Assembly (NCBI RefSeq): GCF_019303535.1
Contig: NZ_JACCIU010000001.1
Coordinates: 1,488,001 to 1,552,000, forward strand
Direction: 5' to 3'
DNA: 64,000 bases
Origin: Lactobacillus sp. Sy-1
GTDB taxonomy: Bacteria; Bacillota; Bacilli; Lactobacillales; Lactobacillaceae
Of this stretch, positions 16,474-25,794 are shown in pieces. The notes below the pieces were generated by a model. It had not been told where the DNA came from. It did not search any database and worked only from the letters and a program-made list of their open reading frames with translations. Every line of letters begins with the position of its first letter. The first letter of the stretch is position 1. A program made the translations under genes and the position numbers.

Positions 16474-16803
16474 TTAGCCCCTCTTAGAATCATCTTTTTC
16501 CTCAACGTCGTGCAGAATTTTACGGTCATGTCGACTACGGTCATCAGGATTAGAACCATAATGATTAAAGCGGCCACTAAACATTCCATTAGCTGAACTT
16601 TTATTCCCATAGTCATTAGGAATGAAGACCGTCATTGCAACGTACAATAAAATGGGGATTAAGGAGTGAATGAAAATCAGTGTAAAGATAAAGTAACCGA
16701 TTCTTAGGTAGCGCGCATTCAGCCCAAAGTACTCAGCAACTCCTCCCAGTACCCCAGTTAAAATTCGATTATTTCTAGATTTAGTTAGTTTTTTTACTTT
16801 CAT
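16474..16803 (-). CDS. PspC domain-containing membrane protein
   Basis: A 109-residue protein with a PspC domain at residues 5-65: SRNNRILTGVLGGVAEYFGL is the signature, followed by one membrane segment (FIFTLIFIHSLIPILLYVAMTVFIP). A charged cytoplasmic tail ends HDVEEKDDSKRG. PspC-domain proteins take part in envelope-stress responses; in bacilli they accompany LiaFSR-type systems. No two-component genes are visible nearby. ATG 16803 follows AGAGGAAC at about 5-6 nt. It is the first gene of a likely unit with the YvlD-like gene. Confidence 0.92.
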   Translation of the reverse strand: MKVKKLTKSRNNRILTGVLGGVAEYFGLNARYLRIGYFIFTLIFIHSLIPILLYVAMTVFIPNDYGNKSSANGMFSGRFNHYGSNPDDRSRHDRKILHDVEEKDDSKRG

Positions 16804-16854
16804 GTAATAGGTTCCTCTCGACTTTGATTCCTTTTAAACCAATATTATCATATC

Positions 16855-16889
16855 CAAAAAAAGTGTCTATATTTAAGCATAGACACTAA
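16855..16889 (-). terminator. Terminator after the PDZ-domain gene
   Basis: On the minus strand AGTGTCTAT pairs with ATAGACACT and is followed by seven T residues. Confidence 0.85.
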
Positions 16890-16897
16890 TAATATCT

Positions 16898-18088
16898 TTA
16901 ACTTTCGCTTTCGCTTTCCCTCTCACCCTTGAACAAGATTACTCCAATCTCATGGGGCGCATTACTAAAGATTGCGGTTTCAGCAATTGCTAACTGGCCC
17001 TTTCTGGTTTTTAGCTTTAGGCGACAGTAAGTAGACTGCTTAAGGAGCGCCTGATAAAATTCATCTTCATTCGTGACTGCGGTATTATTAACCTCTAAGA
17101 TAACGTCACCAATTACCAGATTCATTTTATCTGCCGGTGTATCAGGCTCAACCCCAATTACCCGGACCCCATTAATCACCTCAGAGTACCAGTCGCCAGC
17201 TGCTTTATCGACAGATTTTGCATGCATTAATAGCCACCAAAAGACTAGTAATAGTCCAGCAATGGATGGTATTGCAGCAACTGGGAAGAAGTAACTAGCC
17301 ACCGCTAGTGCTAGTCCCAAAATTGCTAGCTTTGTTAACTGGCTCGCTAGTTGTTTAAACACTTCCCGAGGCTGCCTCTTAAAGACGGTCATTCGAAATC
17401 CAAATCCAATTGGAACCAGTAGGAACGCCAATGAATGACCATTCAATGTAAACACTGGCCAGTATTGGAAAAGACTGTGAATCCAATCACCAGGAACAAA
17501 CAGCAACAATGGAGCCACGTTAATGCTTCTAAACGGGTACCCCGCAATTCGCGTTTGCCGTTCGTTTCGTTCAATGATTGGCACATTAAACTTTCCACCA
17601 TCTTTGGCAACGATGACTGCCAACCCAAATAGAAATAAACTCACCAATAAGACGTAATTAAATTCATGTGGAGCAGTTAAATTAATTCCATAGTCAGATA
17701 ATAGCTTAGGATTCAAAAATTGATTAATAAAGCCATCCAAGCTAATTAGCATTGCACCAATGGCCGAAATCACCATGATTTCAACGGAGAACAACGCTCC
17801 TGGCACCACTGCTAAGTTAATTAGTAGTAGCACTTGGTAAATTAGTAGCCATAATACAGAAACTACTGGTCCCACAATTACAGTTACCACAGAGCCCAAA
17901 ATGCCTAGAATGATGAAATTAATAACGAACTGCCAAATTTCAAAATGCCGAGGATAAATAGCGTTGCGAAATTGACTCCGCGTTTCTTGAATCCGATTTT
18001 TTGAAATCAAATAGGTTCGAAGCACCCCGACCCATAGAACTGGTTGGAGAATTAAGATTACTAACGCAATCAATATTTTAGTTTGCAT
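16898..18088 (-). CDS. PDZ-domain membrane protein, MinJ-like
   Basis: A 396-residue polytopic membrane protein with about six to eight helices between residues 5 and 290. One PDZ domain follows at roughly 300-375 (GVRVIGVEPDTPADKMNLVIGDVILEVNN). This architecture and length match Bacillus MinJ, the topological factor that bridges DivIVA and MinD at division sites, but lactobacilli often lack a full Min system. A division role is therefore inference from architecture only. The residue string ERESESES ends the protein. It starts 22 nt after prfB and probably shares its transcript. Confidence 0.75.
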   Translation of the reverse strand: MQTKILIALVILILQPVLWVGVLRTYLISKNRIQETRSQFRNAIYPRHFEIWQFVINFIILGILGSVVTVIVGPVVSVLWLLIYQVLLLINLAVVPGALFSVEIMVISAIGAMLISLDGFINQFLNPKLLSDYGINLTAPHEFNYVLLVSLFLFGLAVIVAKDGGKFNVPIIERNERQTRIAGYPFRSINVAPLLLFVPGDWIHSLFQYWPVFTLNGHSLAFLLVPIGFGFRMTVFKRQPREVFKQLASQLTKLAILGLALAVASYFFPVAAIPSIAGLLLVFWWLLMHAKSVDKAAGDWYSEVINGVRVIGVEPDTPADKMNLVIGDVILEVNNTAVTNEDEFYQALLKQSTYCRLKLKTRKGQLAIAETAIFSNAPHEIGVILFKGERESESES

Positions 18089-18110
18089 AATATCATTCGT
18101 CCTTTATTAA

Positions 18111-19227
18111 TTAATCAGGGTTTTTCTGGCTTAACTTCCACTGAAGATAGGCGTTAATGAACGGATCTAAATCCCCATCCATCACCGCTTGGCCATTTCC
18201 TGTCTCATAATTAGTGCGGTGGTCCTTCACCATCGTGTATGGATGGAAGACGTAGGAACGAATCTGTGAGCCCCAACCAATATCCATTTGTTCCCCTTCG
18301 ATTTGGGCCTTCTTTTCAGCTTTCTTCTCTTCTTCACGTTCATACAACTTTGATTTTAACATATTCATCGCTGTTTCACGATTCTGCAATTGGGAACGTT
18401 GTGCCTGACTAGAAACCACGATTCCAGTCGGTTCGTGGGTAATTCGCACCGCAGATGAAGTTTTATTAACGTGTTGACCCCCAGCTCCACTGGCTCTGAA
18501 GTAGTCAATCCGCAGGTCAGCTGGATTAATTTCAATATTAACACTATCATCTAATTCTGGCATTACATCCACCGATGCAAACGATGTATGCCGCCGCCCA
18601 GCTGAATCGAATGGTGAGATGCGGACGAGTCGGTGAACACCCTTTTCAGAACGAAGGAGGCCGTACGCGTTGGTTCCAATCACCATGAAGGTCACCGTAT
18701 CAATTCCGGCAACATCCCCGGCTTGATAGTTCAATACTTCAACCTTAAAGTGGTGTTGATCAGCCCAGCGGGTGTACATTCTAAACAGCATTGAACCCCA
18801 ATCCTGTGATTCTGTGCCCCCCGCTCCAGGATGAATTTCAACGATGGCGTTATTATGGTCGTAGGGTCCCGATAGTAAGAGGTTCAATCGGTAATCCTTT
18901 AACTGTTTATCTACCTGGTCCAAATTAGCTTCAAACTCAGCCATTAATTCAGGATCATTTTCTTCTTCTAGTAACTCTAAGTTAACAGCTAAATCTGCAG
19001 CTGCCTCTGCTAAGTTATGGTAGCGGTCGTACTTTTGTTTCATTTGATTGGTTTCATCAATGATTTTTTTGGCCTGTGCTTGGTCATTCCAAAAGTCAGG
19101 TTCCGCCATTTTATGCTCGTTGAGTTGGATGCTTTCATTTAATGCATCTAAGTCAAAGGGACCCCCTAAAGCCAGTAATGGCTTTTTGAATCGCTTCAAC
19201 TTTATTCTTTGCTTCGTTTAGTTCCAT
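18111..19227 (-). CDS. prfB: Peptide chain release factor 2, with programmed +1 frameshift
   Basis: RF2 recognises UGA and UAA stop codons and triggers peptide release. Translation starts at ATG 19227 (AGGAG 9 nt upstream), runs 24 codons to CTT (19158-19156), and meets TGA. A +1 shift skips one T and continues GAC TTA GAT in the long frame to 18111, giving 371 residues, the normal RF2 length. The stimulating AGGGGG at 19162-19167 and the slippery CTTTGAC are the classic autoregulatory site: low RF2 favours the frameshift. The GGQ hydrolysis motif (RASGAGGQHVNKT) is present, as is the SPF stop-codon tripeptide (RISPFDS). Confidence 0.97.
19152..19167 (-). promoter_or_regulatory. prfB programmed +1 frameshift site
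   Basis: AGGGGGTCCCTTTGAC on the minus strand holds the internal Shine-Dalgarno-like AGGGGG, the slippery CTT and the in-frame TGA. Confidence 0.95.
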
Positions 19228-19255
19228 TTAATTTGACTCCTTTGGCTTTAAATAC

Positions 19256-19288
19256 AAAAAAGGCGAAGGACGTTTTCAGCCACTTCGC
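19256..19288 (-). terminator. Terminator after secA
   Basis: On the minus strand GCGAAG pairs with CTTCGC, followed by CTTTTTT. It lies between secA and prfB, so prfB depends on read-through or a promoter inside the hairpin region. Confidence 0.75.
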
Positions 19289-19300
19289 ACTTAATTGGAA

Positions 19301-21664
19301 TTATCTTTCAAGGTTTTGTCTAATTTCTGCCTTCATAAATAATCTAGTGGTATCGTAATCGATATCCGCAATCATTTCTTCAAACATCCGGTACCCTTCA
19401 CGTTGGTATTCAACCAATGGATTTAACTGACCGTAACCACGAAGCCCAATTGATTGTCTTAATTGGTCCATCGCATCAATATGGTCGGTCCAGTGTGAAT
19501 CAACCACCCGTAGTAGCACAACCTTTTCAAATTCAAGTAGTTGGGAAGGATCTGAAAGTTCCGATTCCTTTTCCTTGTAGTTCTGTTTAGCAATGTTATT
19601 CAAGTAGTTCTTAATTTCCTCACTCGACTTGTTCTTTAAGTCAGATAAGCTAATCTTATCAGGATTAATCAAGGCACTAATTGCGAAATCAAGAATTGTT
19701 TGTAAGTCCCAGTTGTCCTCGTTACCTTGTGTATGCAGGTCAACCACGTGGTTAATGGTTCTTTCGAACATTGGAAGTAGAACCCAGCCTAGTGACTTAT
19801 CTTCTTCAATGATTTCGTAACGTTCTTTATACATAACATCCCGTTGTTGTCTCATAACATCATCGTATTGAAGCACGTTCTTCCGGGAATCGTAGTTATT
19901 TCCTTCAACCCGTTTTTGAGCTGATTCAACTTGCTTAGAAATCATCCGACTCTTAATTGCAGCGCTATCACCATCAATTTTAAGGTGTTGTAGTAAGTTC
20001 TTGATTCGATCAGAACCAAACCGCCGCATCAAGTCATCTTCAAGTGAAAGGTAGAATTGTGATAAACCAGGGTCCCCTTGCCGTCCAGAACGTCCACGAA
20101 GTTGGTTATCAATCCGCCGTGATTCATGTCGTTCGGTCCCAATAACCGCAAGTCCACCTAACTTAACGACACCAGGCCCTAATTTAATATCAGTTCCCCG
20201 TCCAGCCATATTGGTCGCAATCGTAACAGCACCCTTTTGACCAGCGTTCTTAACGATTTCAGCTTCCTTAGCATGGTTTTTAGCATTCAAAACCACGTGT
20301 GGGATTTTTTCGTCGTCAAGGCGCTTAGAAAGGTATTCAGAAGTTTCAACGGCAACGGTCCCGACCAATACTGGTTGACCAGCCTTATGCAACTTCTTAA
20401 TTCTTTGAATTACGGCTTCAAACTTGGAGTTTAAATCAGGATATAAAACGTCGGGTTCGTCTAACCGGACAACCGGCTTATTAGTTGGAATTGAAATAAC
20501 TTCCATATTATAAATTTCACGGAATTCTTCAATTTCAGTTCTGGCGGTCCCAGTCATTCCTGAAAGCTTTTTGTACATCCGGAAAAGGTTTTGGTAAGTG
20601 ATATTGGCCATCGTCTTACTTTCCTGTTGAATTTCAACGCCTTCCTTAGCTTCGATTGCTTGATGCAATCCATCGGAGAAACGCCGGCCTTCCATGATCC
20701 GTCCTGTAAATGAATCAACGATTTGAACGGTCCCATCTTGAACCACATAATCCTTGTCCACTAACATAATGTAATTAGCCCGTAATGCTTCATCAATATG
20801 GTGGGTAAGGGCGGTATTTTCAGTATCAAATAAGTTCTTCAAATTAAAGAACTTATCAGCCTTACCAATCCCTTGATCAGTTAATGCAATCGTCTTACTT
20901 TCAAGGTCAATTTTGTAATCCTTGTCCTTAGTCAAGGTCTTCACAAATTGGTCAGCGGAGTTATAGAGTTCGGAGGAAGCGGTTGCTTGACCAGAAATAA
21001 TCAATGGTGTTCTTGCTTCATCAATTAGGATGGAGTCCACTTCATCGACAACGGCGAAGTTTAGTGGCCGTTGAACCATGTCTTCTTTATAAACCACCAT
21101 GTTATCACGGAGGTAATCGAATCCAATTTCACCATTAGTAGAATAAGTGATATCGGCAGCATAGGCTTCCCGCTTTTCTTCAGGTGACTTGTCTGATGAA
21201 TTAACCCCAACGGTTAATCCTAACCAGTTATAAAGCTCACCCATTTCAGTAGCATCCCGTTCTGAAAGGTATTCATTAACGGTAATAACGTGAACCCCAT
21301 CTCCAGAAATGGCATTTAAATAAACGGGCATCGTACAAGTAAGGGTCTTCCCTTCACCGGTCTTCATTTCAGAAATATTTCCTTCGTGAAGTACAATCCC
21401 CCCCATGATTTGAACGTGGAATGGATTAAGGCCAAGTACCCGACGAGCTGCTTCTCTAGCAACTCCGAATCCTTCTGGCAATAATTCATCTAGCGTTTCA
21501 CCATTTTGGTAACGTTTTTTAAATTCCGGGGTTTTAGCTTTTAATTCTTCATCAGTTAACTTACGATATTTTCTAGACCATTCACCGACTTTATCGGCAA
21601 TTTTACTAAGGCGCTTAATATCACGTTTGTCGCTTTCTACCCATTTTTTAACAATATTAGGCAT
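19301..21664 (-). CDS. secA: Preprotein translocase subunit SecA
   Basis: ATPase motor that drives secretory preproteins through SecYEG. The 787-residue protein shows Walker [11 protein letters not shown] near residue 100 and DEAD-type [21 protein letters not shown]. The helicase motif [15 protein letters not shown] and the [13 protein letters not shown] arginine-finger segment follow. It ends [14 protein letters not shown] and so lacks the C-terminal zinc-binding SEC-C tail, as usual in lactobacilli. ATG 21664 has AAAGGA upstream. In relatives hpf lies between comFC and secA; only 142 nt separates these here and no such gene is present. Confidence 0.98.
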   Translation of the reverse strand: MPNIVKKWVESDKRDIKRLSKIADKVGEWSRKYRKLTDEELKAKTPEFKKRYQNGETLDELLPEGFGVAREAARRVLGLNPFHVQIMGGIVLHEGNISEMKTGEGKTLTCTMPVYLNAISGDGVHVITVNEYLSERDATEMGELYNWLGLTVGVNSSDKSPEEKREAYAADITYSTNGEIGFDYLRDNMVVYKEDMVQRPLNFAVVDEVDSILIDEARTPLIISGQATASSELYNSADQFVKTLTKDKDYKIDLESKTIALTDQGIGKADKFFNLKNLFDTENTALTHHIDEALRANYIMLVDKDYVVQDGTVQIVDSFTGRIMEGRRFSDGLHQAIEAKEGVEIQQESKTMANITYQNLFRMYKKLSGMTGTARTEIEEFREIYNMEVISIPTNKPVVRLDEPDVLYPDLNSKFEAVIQRIKKLHKAGQPVLVGTVAVETSEYLSKRLDDEKIPHVVLNAKNHAKEAEIVKNAGQKGAVTIATNMAGRGTDIKLGPGVVKLGGLAVIGTERHESRRIDNQLRGRSGRQGDPGLSQFYLSLEDDLMRRFGSDRIKNLLQHLKIDGDSAAIKSRMISKQVESAQKRVEGNNYDSRKNVLQYDDVMRQQRDVMYKERYEIIEEDKSLGWVLLPMFERTINHVVDLHTQGNEDNWDLQTILDFAISALINPDKISLSDLKNKSSEEIKNYLNNIAKQNYKEKESELSDPSQLLEFEKVVLLRVVDSHWTDHIDAMDQLRQSIGLRGYGQLNPLVEYQREGYRMFEEMIADIDYDTTRLFMKAEIRQNLER

Positions 21665-21806
21665 TAAATCAATTTCCTTTCTTAAAATCTTTCTCGGTTT
21701 TATTTAAGTGGGGAATTTTACCCCAATTTTATCCATTATTTATTTATCTTATCCATTCTAACATTTTCGGACGCTTTTTAAAACGATAAACACCAAATCG
21801 ATTCAA

Positions 21807-22490
21807 TTATCGTGCTAACGTGAGCCCCCGCACCGATTTTGCACCGCTTTCAACTAGTAACTGGGCGGCAAAGCGAATCGTAGTGCCAGTCGTATAAACA
21901 TCATCAACAATTAAAACATCCTGACCAACAACCTGGTCAGCCAATTCTGCAACCAGCTTAAACGGCTGCTTCATCGCCTTTCGTTGCTCCCGGCCCCGTT
22001 TAGATTGATCAGTTTGCTTGTGCAGTCCCTTGGTTTCTAAACACTGGAAAGTCGGAACTGACAACAAACCCAGGGTCTGATTAAAAGCCCGTTTCTGAAG
22101 CGTTCCCGGGGTCAACGGAATTGGGACCACTAATCGCTTAGTTGCGAGTGCGTAGTTGCTCATCTGCTCTAAAAAAACGTTTCTGAGTTGATAGTCGCCA
22201 ACAAACTTATAGCGATGCATAAAATCCTTCATTGCTAAATTATATTCATATAGGGGGTGATTCTCAAATATTAAGCTTGATTTAGCTTGCCAATCCAGGC
22301 AGTCATGACAGTATTTCTGGTCTTGATGCGGCTTTCCGCAACTCTTACAACTCCGTTCGAACCCAATTGGTACAAACCGCTGCTGGCACTGATTGCATAT
22401 TACCGGTCTAGGGGCTGGTTTAAAGTTAATCAACCACCCGATGGTTACCTGATCATTCAAAAAATTTTGACATAGTAAGCACTTAGCCAT
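21807..22490 (-). CDS. comFC: ComF family protein (ComFC)
   Basis: ComFC is a phosphoribosyltransferase-like protein needed for DNA uptake during competence; it works with ComFA, its exact reaction being unknown. The 227-residue protein has an N-terminal cysteine cluster (CLLCQNF, CNQC, CKSCG, CHDC) that likely binds zinc. A C-terminal PRTase domain has the PRPP-binding loop VLIVDDVYTTGTT near residue 198. It overlaps the end of comFA by 8 nt, indicating translational coupling. ATG 22490 is the only good start. Confidence 0.95.
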   Translation of the reverse strand: MAKCLLCQNFLNDQVTIGWLINFKPAPRPVICNQCQQRFVPIGFERSCKSCGKPHQDQKYCHDCLDWQAKSSLIFENHPLYEYNLAMKDFMHRYKFVGDYQLRNVFLEQMSNYALATKRLVVPIPLTPGTLQKRAFNQTLGLLSVPTFQCLETKGLHKQTDQSKRGREQRKAMKQPFKLVAELADQVVGQDVLIVDDVYTTGTTIRFAAQLLVESGAKSVRGLTLAR

Positions 22491-23823
22491 TTTTAATTTT
22501 CACCGCTCCTAACCGATTCATGTGGGCGATCTGGCCGATTGCCCCCGCCACGTTTTTAGCGTTACTATGAATCACAAAATCAACGTCCCCAAACGGCCGA
22601 TCCTGCTTTCTGCCAACCCGCCCCGCAATTTGGACCAACGCAGCCGTTGAAAAAATTTCCTCATCTGCCCCTAAAACAATTACATCGATTCCGGGAAACG
22701 TAACTCCACGTTCTAAAATAGTGGTAGTGACTAAGAAATCTAGCTCCCCCGCTCGCATGGCCGCCACCTTTTCCAACCGGTGTTCATCCTCTGAATGGAC
22801 TGTCATTAGCTTCACGTGCTGATCTAATCTCATGGCCACAATTTCACTAATTGGTTTTAAATCACGAACGTGGGGCACGAAAAGTAAGAACCGTTGCTGT
22901 TTTGCAACCTTATCCCGAACCATTTGAATTAAGCGGTTCGGGAGCTTATGCTTGGCTAGTTTATTCCGCCAAAACGGTGCAAAGTGTAACTTAATTTGCG
23001 GTAATAGGTGGCGATGAAACCGCAGGGGCAGGTAACTAATCGATAGTTGATGGTTATTAACCCGCCTTAATAAGTCTTCGCTAGGCGTTGCCGTTAGATA
23101 CAACTGGGTTCCCGATTTCTTAGTTGCATTCATTGCTGCATAGTGGAGTCCTTCGTCTTGGGCGTATGGAAATGAATCAACTTCATCAATAATCAAAATA
23201 TCAAAGGCCCTGTAAAAGCGAAGCAGTTGGTGGGTCGTACAAATCGTTAATTGTGAGTATTGATACTTTTCAGTTTGGCGTCCATGTAATAAAATCATAG
23301 GTGTATGCGAAAATGCTGCTTGAATTCTGGGGAACAGTTCGATGCACACATCCACTCGTGGTGAAGCAATTGCAACCCGGAGGTTATTTTGTAACGCCCA
23401 CTCAATTCCCGGAAATAGCATCTCCGTTTTCCCAGCCCCCGTAACCGCCCATAGTAAGTGGGGTTGCCGCTTTTTAAAGTGGTCAATAATTGAATTAGAG
23501 CAAGCCAGCTGATCAGCAGTTAGCTGCCCCGTCCAAGTAAGTGGTTGCTCCAATGGGCTAAAATCATTCGGCTCATCCACAAACCCCAATTCACAATTAC
23601 TAACCATCCGCCCTAGATTAATACACTCGGGACAATAAAATTGATCATTCGGTAGTTGCGCCCTTTGAATGCTGGTCTTTAGACCACATCTTTGACATTC
23701 AATCTGGTTATGCCCCCGCTTAATTGCGGGACGGTGCTTTAACCTCGGGTCTGTCAAAAGCGCAGTATCAATCTCAGATAAATTAATTTGCCGTCCATAA
23801 AGTTCATTTAATTTCGTAATCAT
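22483..23823 (-). CDS. comFA: DNA/RNA helicase ComFA
   Basis: DEAD-box ATPase that helps pull single-stranded DNA into the cell during transformation. The 446-residue protein has a four-cysteine zinc finger near residues 45-75 (CQRCG...CPEC) and Walker A WAVTGAGKTEM near 125. DEVD lies in LIIDEVDSFPYAQ, TATPS is motif III, and the C-terminal helicase half has TTILERGVTFPGIDV and QIAGRVGRK. ATG 23823 is chosen for its AGG at 8 nt; an in-frame GTG at 23832 lies within the Shine-Dalgarno sequence. Other competence genes are not in the window apart from comFC and a possible competence sigma factor at 53889. Confidence 0.96.
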   Translation of the reverse strand: MITKLNELYGRQINLSEIDTALLTDPRLKHRPAIKRGHNQIECQRCGLKTSIQRAQLPNDQFYCPECINLGRMVSNCELGFVDEPNDFSPLEQPLTWTGQLTADQLACSNSIIDHFKKRQPHLLWAVTGAGKTEMLFPGIEWALQNNLRVAIASPRVDVCIELFPRIQAAFSHTPMILLHGRQTEKYQYSQLTICTTHQLLRFYRAFDILIIDEVDSFPYAQDEGLHYAAMNATKKSGTQLYLTATPSEDLLRRVNNHQLSISYLPLRFHRHLLPQIKLHFAPFWRNKLAKHKLPNRLIQMVRDKVAKQQRFLLFVPHVRDLKPISEIVAMRLDQHVKLMTVHSEDEHRLEKVAAMRAGELDFLVTTTILERGVTFPGIDVIVLGADEEIFSTAALVQIAGRVGRKQDRPFGDVDFVIHSNAKNVAGAIGQIAHMNRLGAVKIKNG

Positions 23824-23875
23824 AATTATCACCTAGTGATTAATTACGTAAAAAACATGCAAAGGAGTGTCACAA

Positions 23876-24559
23876 ATGGAAAAAGAACAAACCTATTTAA
23901 CCGTTAAAAGTAGTGGTGCTAATGAAATCATCATTAAGAAATCCCGATTTATCGGTAGTGTGAAGCGGGTTAAAACCGAAGAAGAGGCCAAGGCCTTCGT
24001 TGACCAGATTACCGAAGAGAATAAATCAGCCACCCATAATTGTTACGCATACATGGTCGGCCAAGATGACCACATTCAAAGAAAAAGCGACAATGGTGAA
24101 CCATCGGGTACCGCTGGATTGCCCATTTTGGATGCAATCAAGTTAAAGCAACTTCACGACGTTGCGGTTGTCGTTACCCGTTATTTTGGGGGCATTAAAC
24201 TCGGTGCTGGTGGTTTAATTCGGGCTTACAGTAATGCAACCACGGAGGCAATTAACCATATCGGAGTGGTGGAACGAATCCTACAAACTAAGATTAGCAT
24301 TCAAATTGAATATTCATTACTAGAGCAGTTAAAATACTTTTTAAACCTAGAAGCAGTTTACATTGATGATATTCAATACGGTGCCGATGTTGACGTTATC
24401 GTAGCCGTTCCGGCCGATGAAGTGGACCACTTTGAAAAACAAATCGTGGAACTCTTAAACGACCGCGCCAAGATTACTCCCGGTGACCAAGAATACTTTG
24501 AAGTTGATTACCACCAAGGAAAAGATCGTTATAAAAAAGGATCCATCGAACTCAAATAA
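23876..24559 (+). CDS. YigZ/IMPACT family protein
   Basis: A 227-residue member of the UPF0029/IMPACT family, of unknown biochemical role (eukaryotic IMPACT modulates translation through GCN1). The first domain carries KKSRFIGSV, the ATHNCYAYMVG segment and DNGEPSGTAGLPIL. The family signature VVVTRYFGGIKLGAGGLIRAYSNA spans about residues 100-123. A small ferredoxin-like C-terminal domain follows. ATG 23876 follows AGGAG at 8 nt. It is divergent from comFA and convergent with tagO, the same neighbourhood as in other lactobacilli. Confidence 0.93.
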   Translation: MEKEQTYLTVKSSGANEIIIKKSRFIGSVKRVKTEEEAKAFVDQITEENKSATHNCYAYMVGQDDHIQRKSDNGEPSGTAGLPILDAIKLKQLHDVAVVVTRYFGGIKLGAGGLIRAYSNATTEAINHIGVVERILQTKISIQIEYSLLEQLKYFLNLEAVYIDDIQYGADVDVIVAVPADEVDHFEKQIVELLNDRAKITPGDQEYFEVDYHQGKDRYKKGSIELK

Positions 24560-24582
24560 TGAGGGCGGTAGATCCTTTTTTT
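24536..24582 (+). terminator. Terminator after the YigZ-family gene
   Basis: AAAGGATCCATCG pairs imperfectly with CGGTAGATCCTTT and is followed by a T run. The 5' arm overlaps the last codons. Confidence 0.75.
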
Positions 24583-25675
24583 AGTGATTATTTTTACTCG
24601 TGGTACTCTTGACCACCTGTTTAATCCATTTTAAGAGTGGTTGGCGGTTCTTACCAACCAGCCCGATTGATTCCACAAACAACTCTAGTCCAATCAACGT
24701 CGCAATTGTGAGCAACACAATGCCCCACAAATTAGAAATTGGGTATAACAAGGAAATAAATGAAAAAATCATTGCGATTCCATAGATTACTAAAACCGTT
24801 TGCCGATGGGTTAATCCCATTTGCATCAGCCGGTGGTGCAAATGATGCTTATCAGCATGTGAAATTGGTTGCCGGTTTAACAATCGTCTGAGGATTGCGT
24901 AGACCGTATCGGTAATCGGCACCCCGAGGATAATTACCGGAATAATCACGGTAATGAAGGTTGCATTCTTTAACCCGTTAAGTGAGAATACCGCAATCAT
25001 AAACCCAATAAACAGCGATCCCGTATCCCCCAGGTAAATTCTGGCTGGAAAGAAATTATACGGAAGAAACCCAATACATGCGACCACCAAGGTAAATATC
25101 ATAATCGATACGTATGTATTTCCGACGTTCAAAAAGAACATTCCAGTAATTCCCATTGTTGATAATGCAATAATTGCCACTCCAGTGGCTAACCCATCTA
25201 ATCCGTCAATTAAATTAACAGCGTTCGTGATTGCTAAGATCCAAATCCAAGTAATTGGCAGGCTCAACCACCCTAGGTGAAAGGAGCCTAAAATTGGAAT
25301 CGTTAACATGGTCATCCGGACATGCCCAAAGAAATAAACAAATAACGATGCCATCGTAATCCCCAGTACCTTTTGGCGGGGCCTTAAGGTATAAATATCA
25401 TCTAACATCCCAGTTAAAATAATTAGAATTTCGCCACCTAAAATCCCCCATAACTGGGGGCCTGGAATTAAATTACGCATTAATCCAACCGTCGCAAACG
25501 TGTAAGACGCAAAAATGGATAGCCCGCCCAGTGTTGGCATTGGAATCTTGTTGACCCGCCGTTTATTTGGATCATCTTCGGCGCCTAATTTAAACGCTAG
25601 CTTGCGCACGAACGGCGTTAGAATTGCGGATAGTAACATCGTTGCAAATAAGCAAACAATTATTTTTAGCTTCAA
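24581..25675 (-). CDS. tagO: Undecaprenyl-phosphate GlcNAc-1-phosphate transferase (TagO-like)
   Basis: Transfers GlcNAc-1-phosphate from UDP-GlcNAc to undecaprenyl phosphate, starting wall teichoic acid or related glycan synthesis. The 364-residue protein has about ten or eleven membrane helices, the Mg-binding GMLDDIYTL (DDxx) motif, and NAVNLIDGLDGLATG. The cytoplasmic histidine loop is HADKHHLHHRLMQMG. The start is TTG 25675, 7 nt after AGGGAGG; the GTG at 25681 would nearly touch the Shine-Dalgarno sequence. MraY is a related enzyme but its genes lie in the division cluster and lack this histidine loop pattern. Confidence 0.93.
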   Translation of the reverse strand: MKLKIIVCLFATMLLSAILTPFVRKLAFKLGAEDDPNKRRVNKIPMPTLGGLSIFASYTFATVGLMRNLIPGPQLWGILGGEILIILTGMLDDIYTLRPRQKVLGITMASLFVYFFGHVRMTMLTIPILGSFHLGWLSLPITWIWILAITNAVNLIDGLDGLATGVAIIALSTMGITGMFFLNVGNTYVSIMIFTLVVACIGFLPYNFFPARIYLGDTGSLFIGFMIAVFSLNGLKNATFITVIIPVIILGVPITDTVYAILRRLLNRQPISHADKHHLHHRLMQMGLTHRQTVLVIYGIAMIFSFISLLYPISNLWGIVLLTIATLIGLELFVESIGLVGKNRQPLLKWIKQVVKSTTSKNNH

Positions 25676-25748
25676 TGCCACACCTCCCTTATAAAAAACA
25701 TATTAAATTTAATTATACAAATCTCACAATCCAAAAACAACCCAATCA

Positions 25749-25787
25749 AAAAGAGTTATCACAATTGTAATATGCAATAACTCTTTA
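25749..25787 (-). terminator. Terminator after the KimA-like transporter gene
   Basis: On the minus strand AAAGAGTTAT pairs with ATAACTCTTT and is followed by TT. Confidence 0.8.
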
Positions 25788-25794
25788 ATTAGTT

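Noticed and set aside
21705-21735. Hairpin GGGG/CCCC upstream of secA as a comFC terminator.
   Set aside because: It is short, lies before secA on the same strand rather than after comFC, and has no T run.
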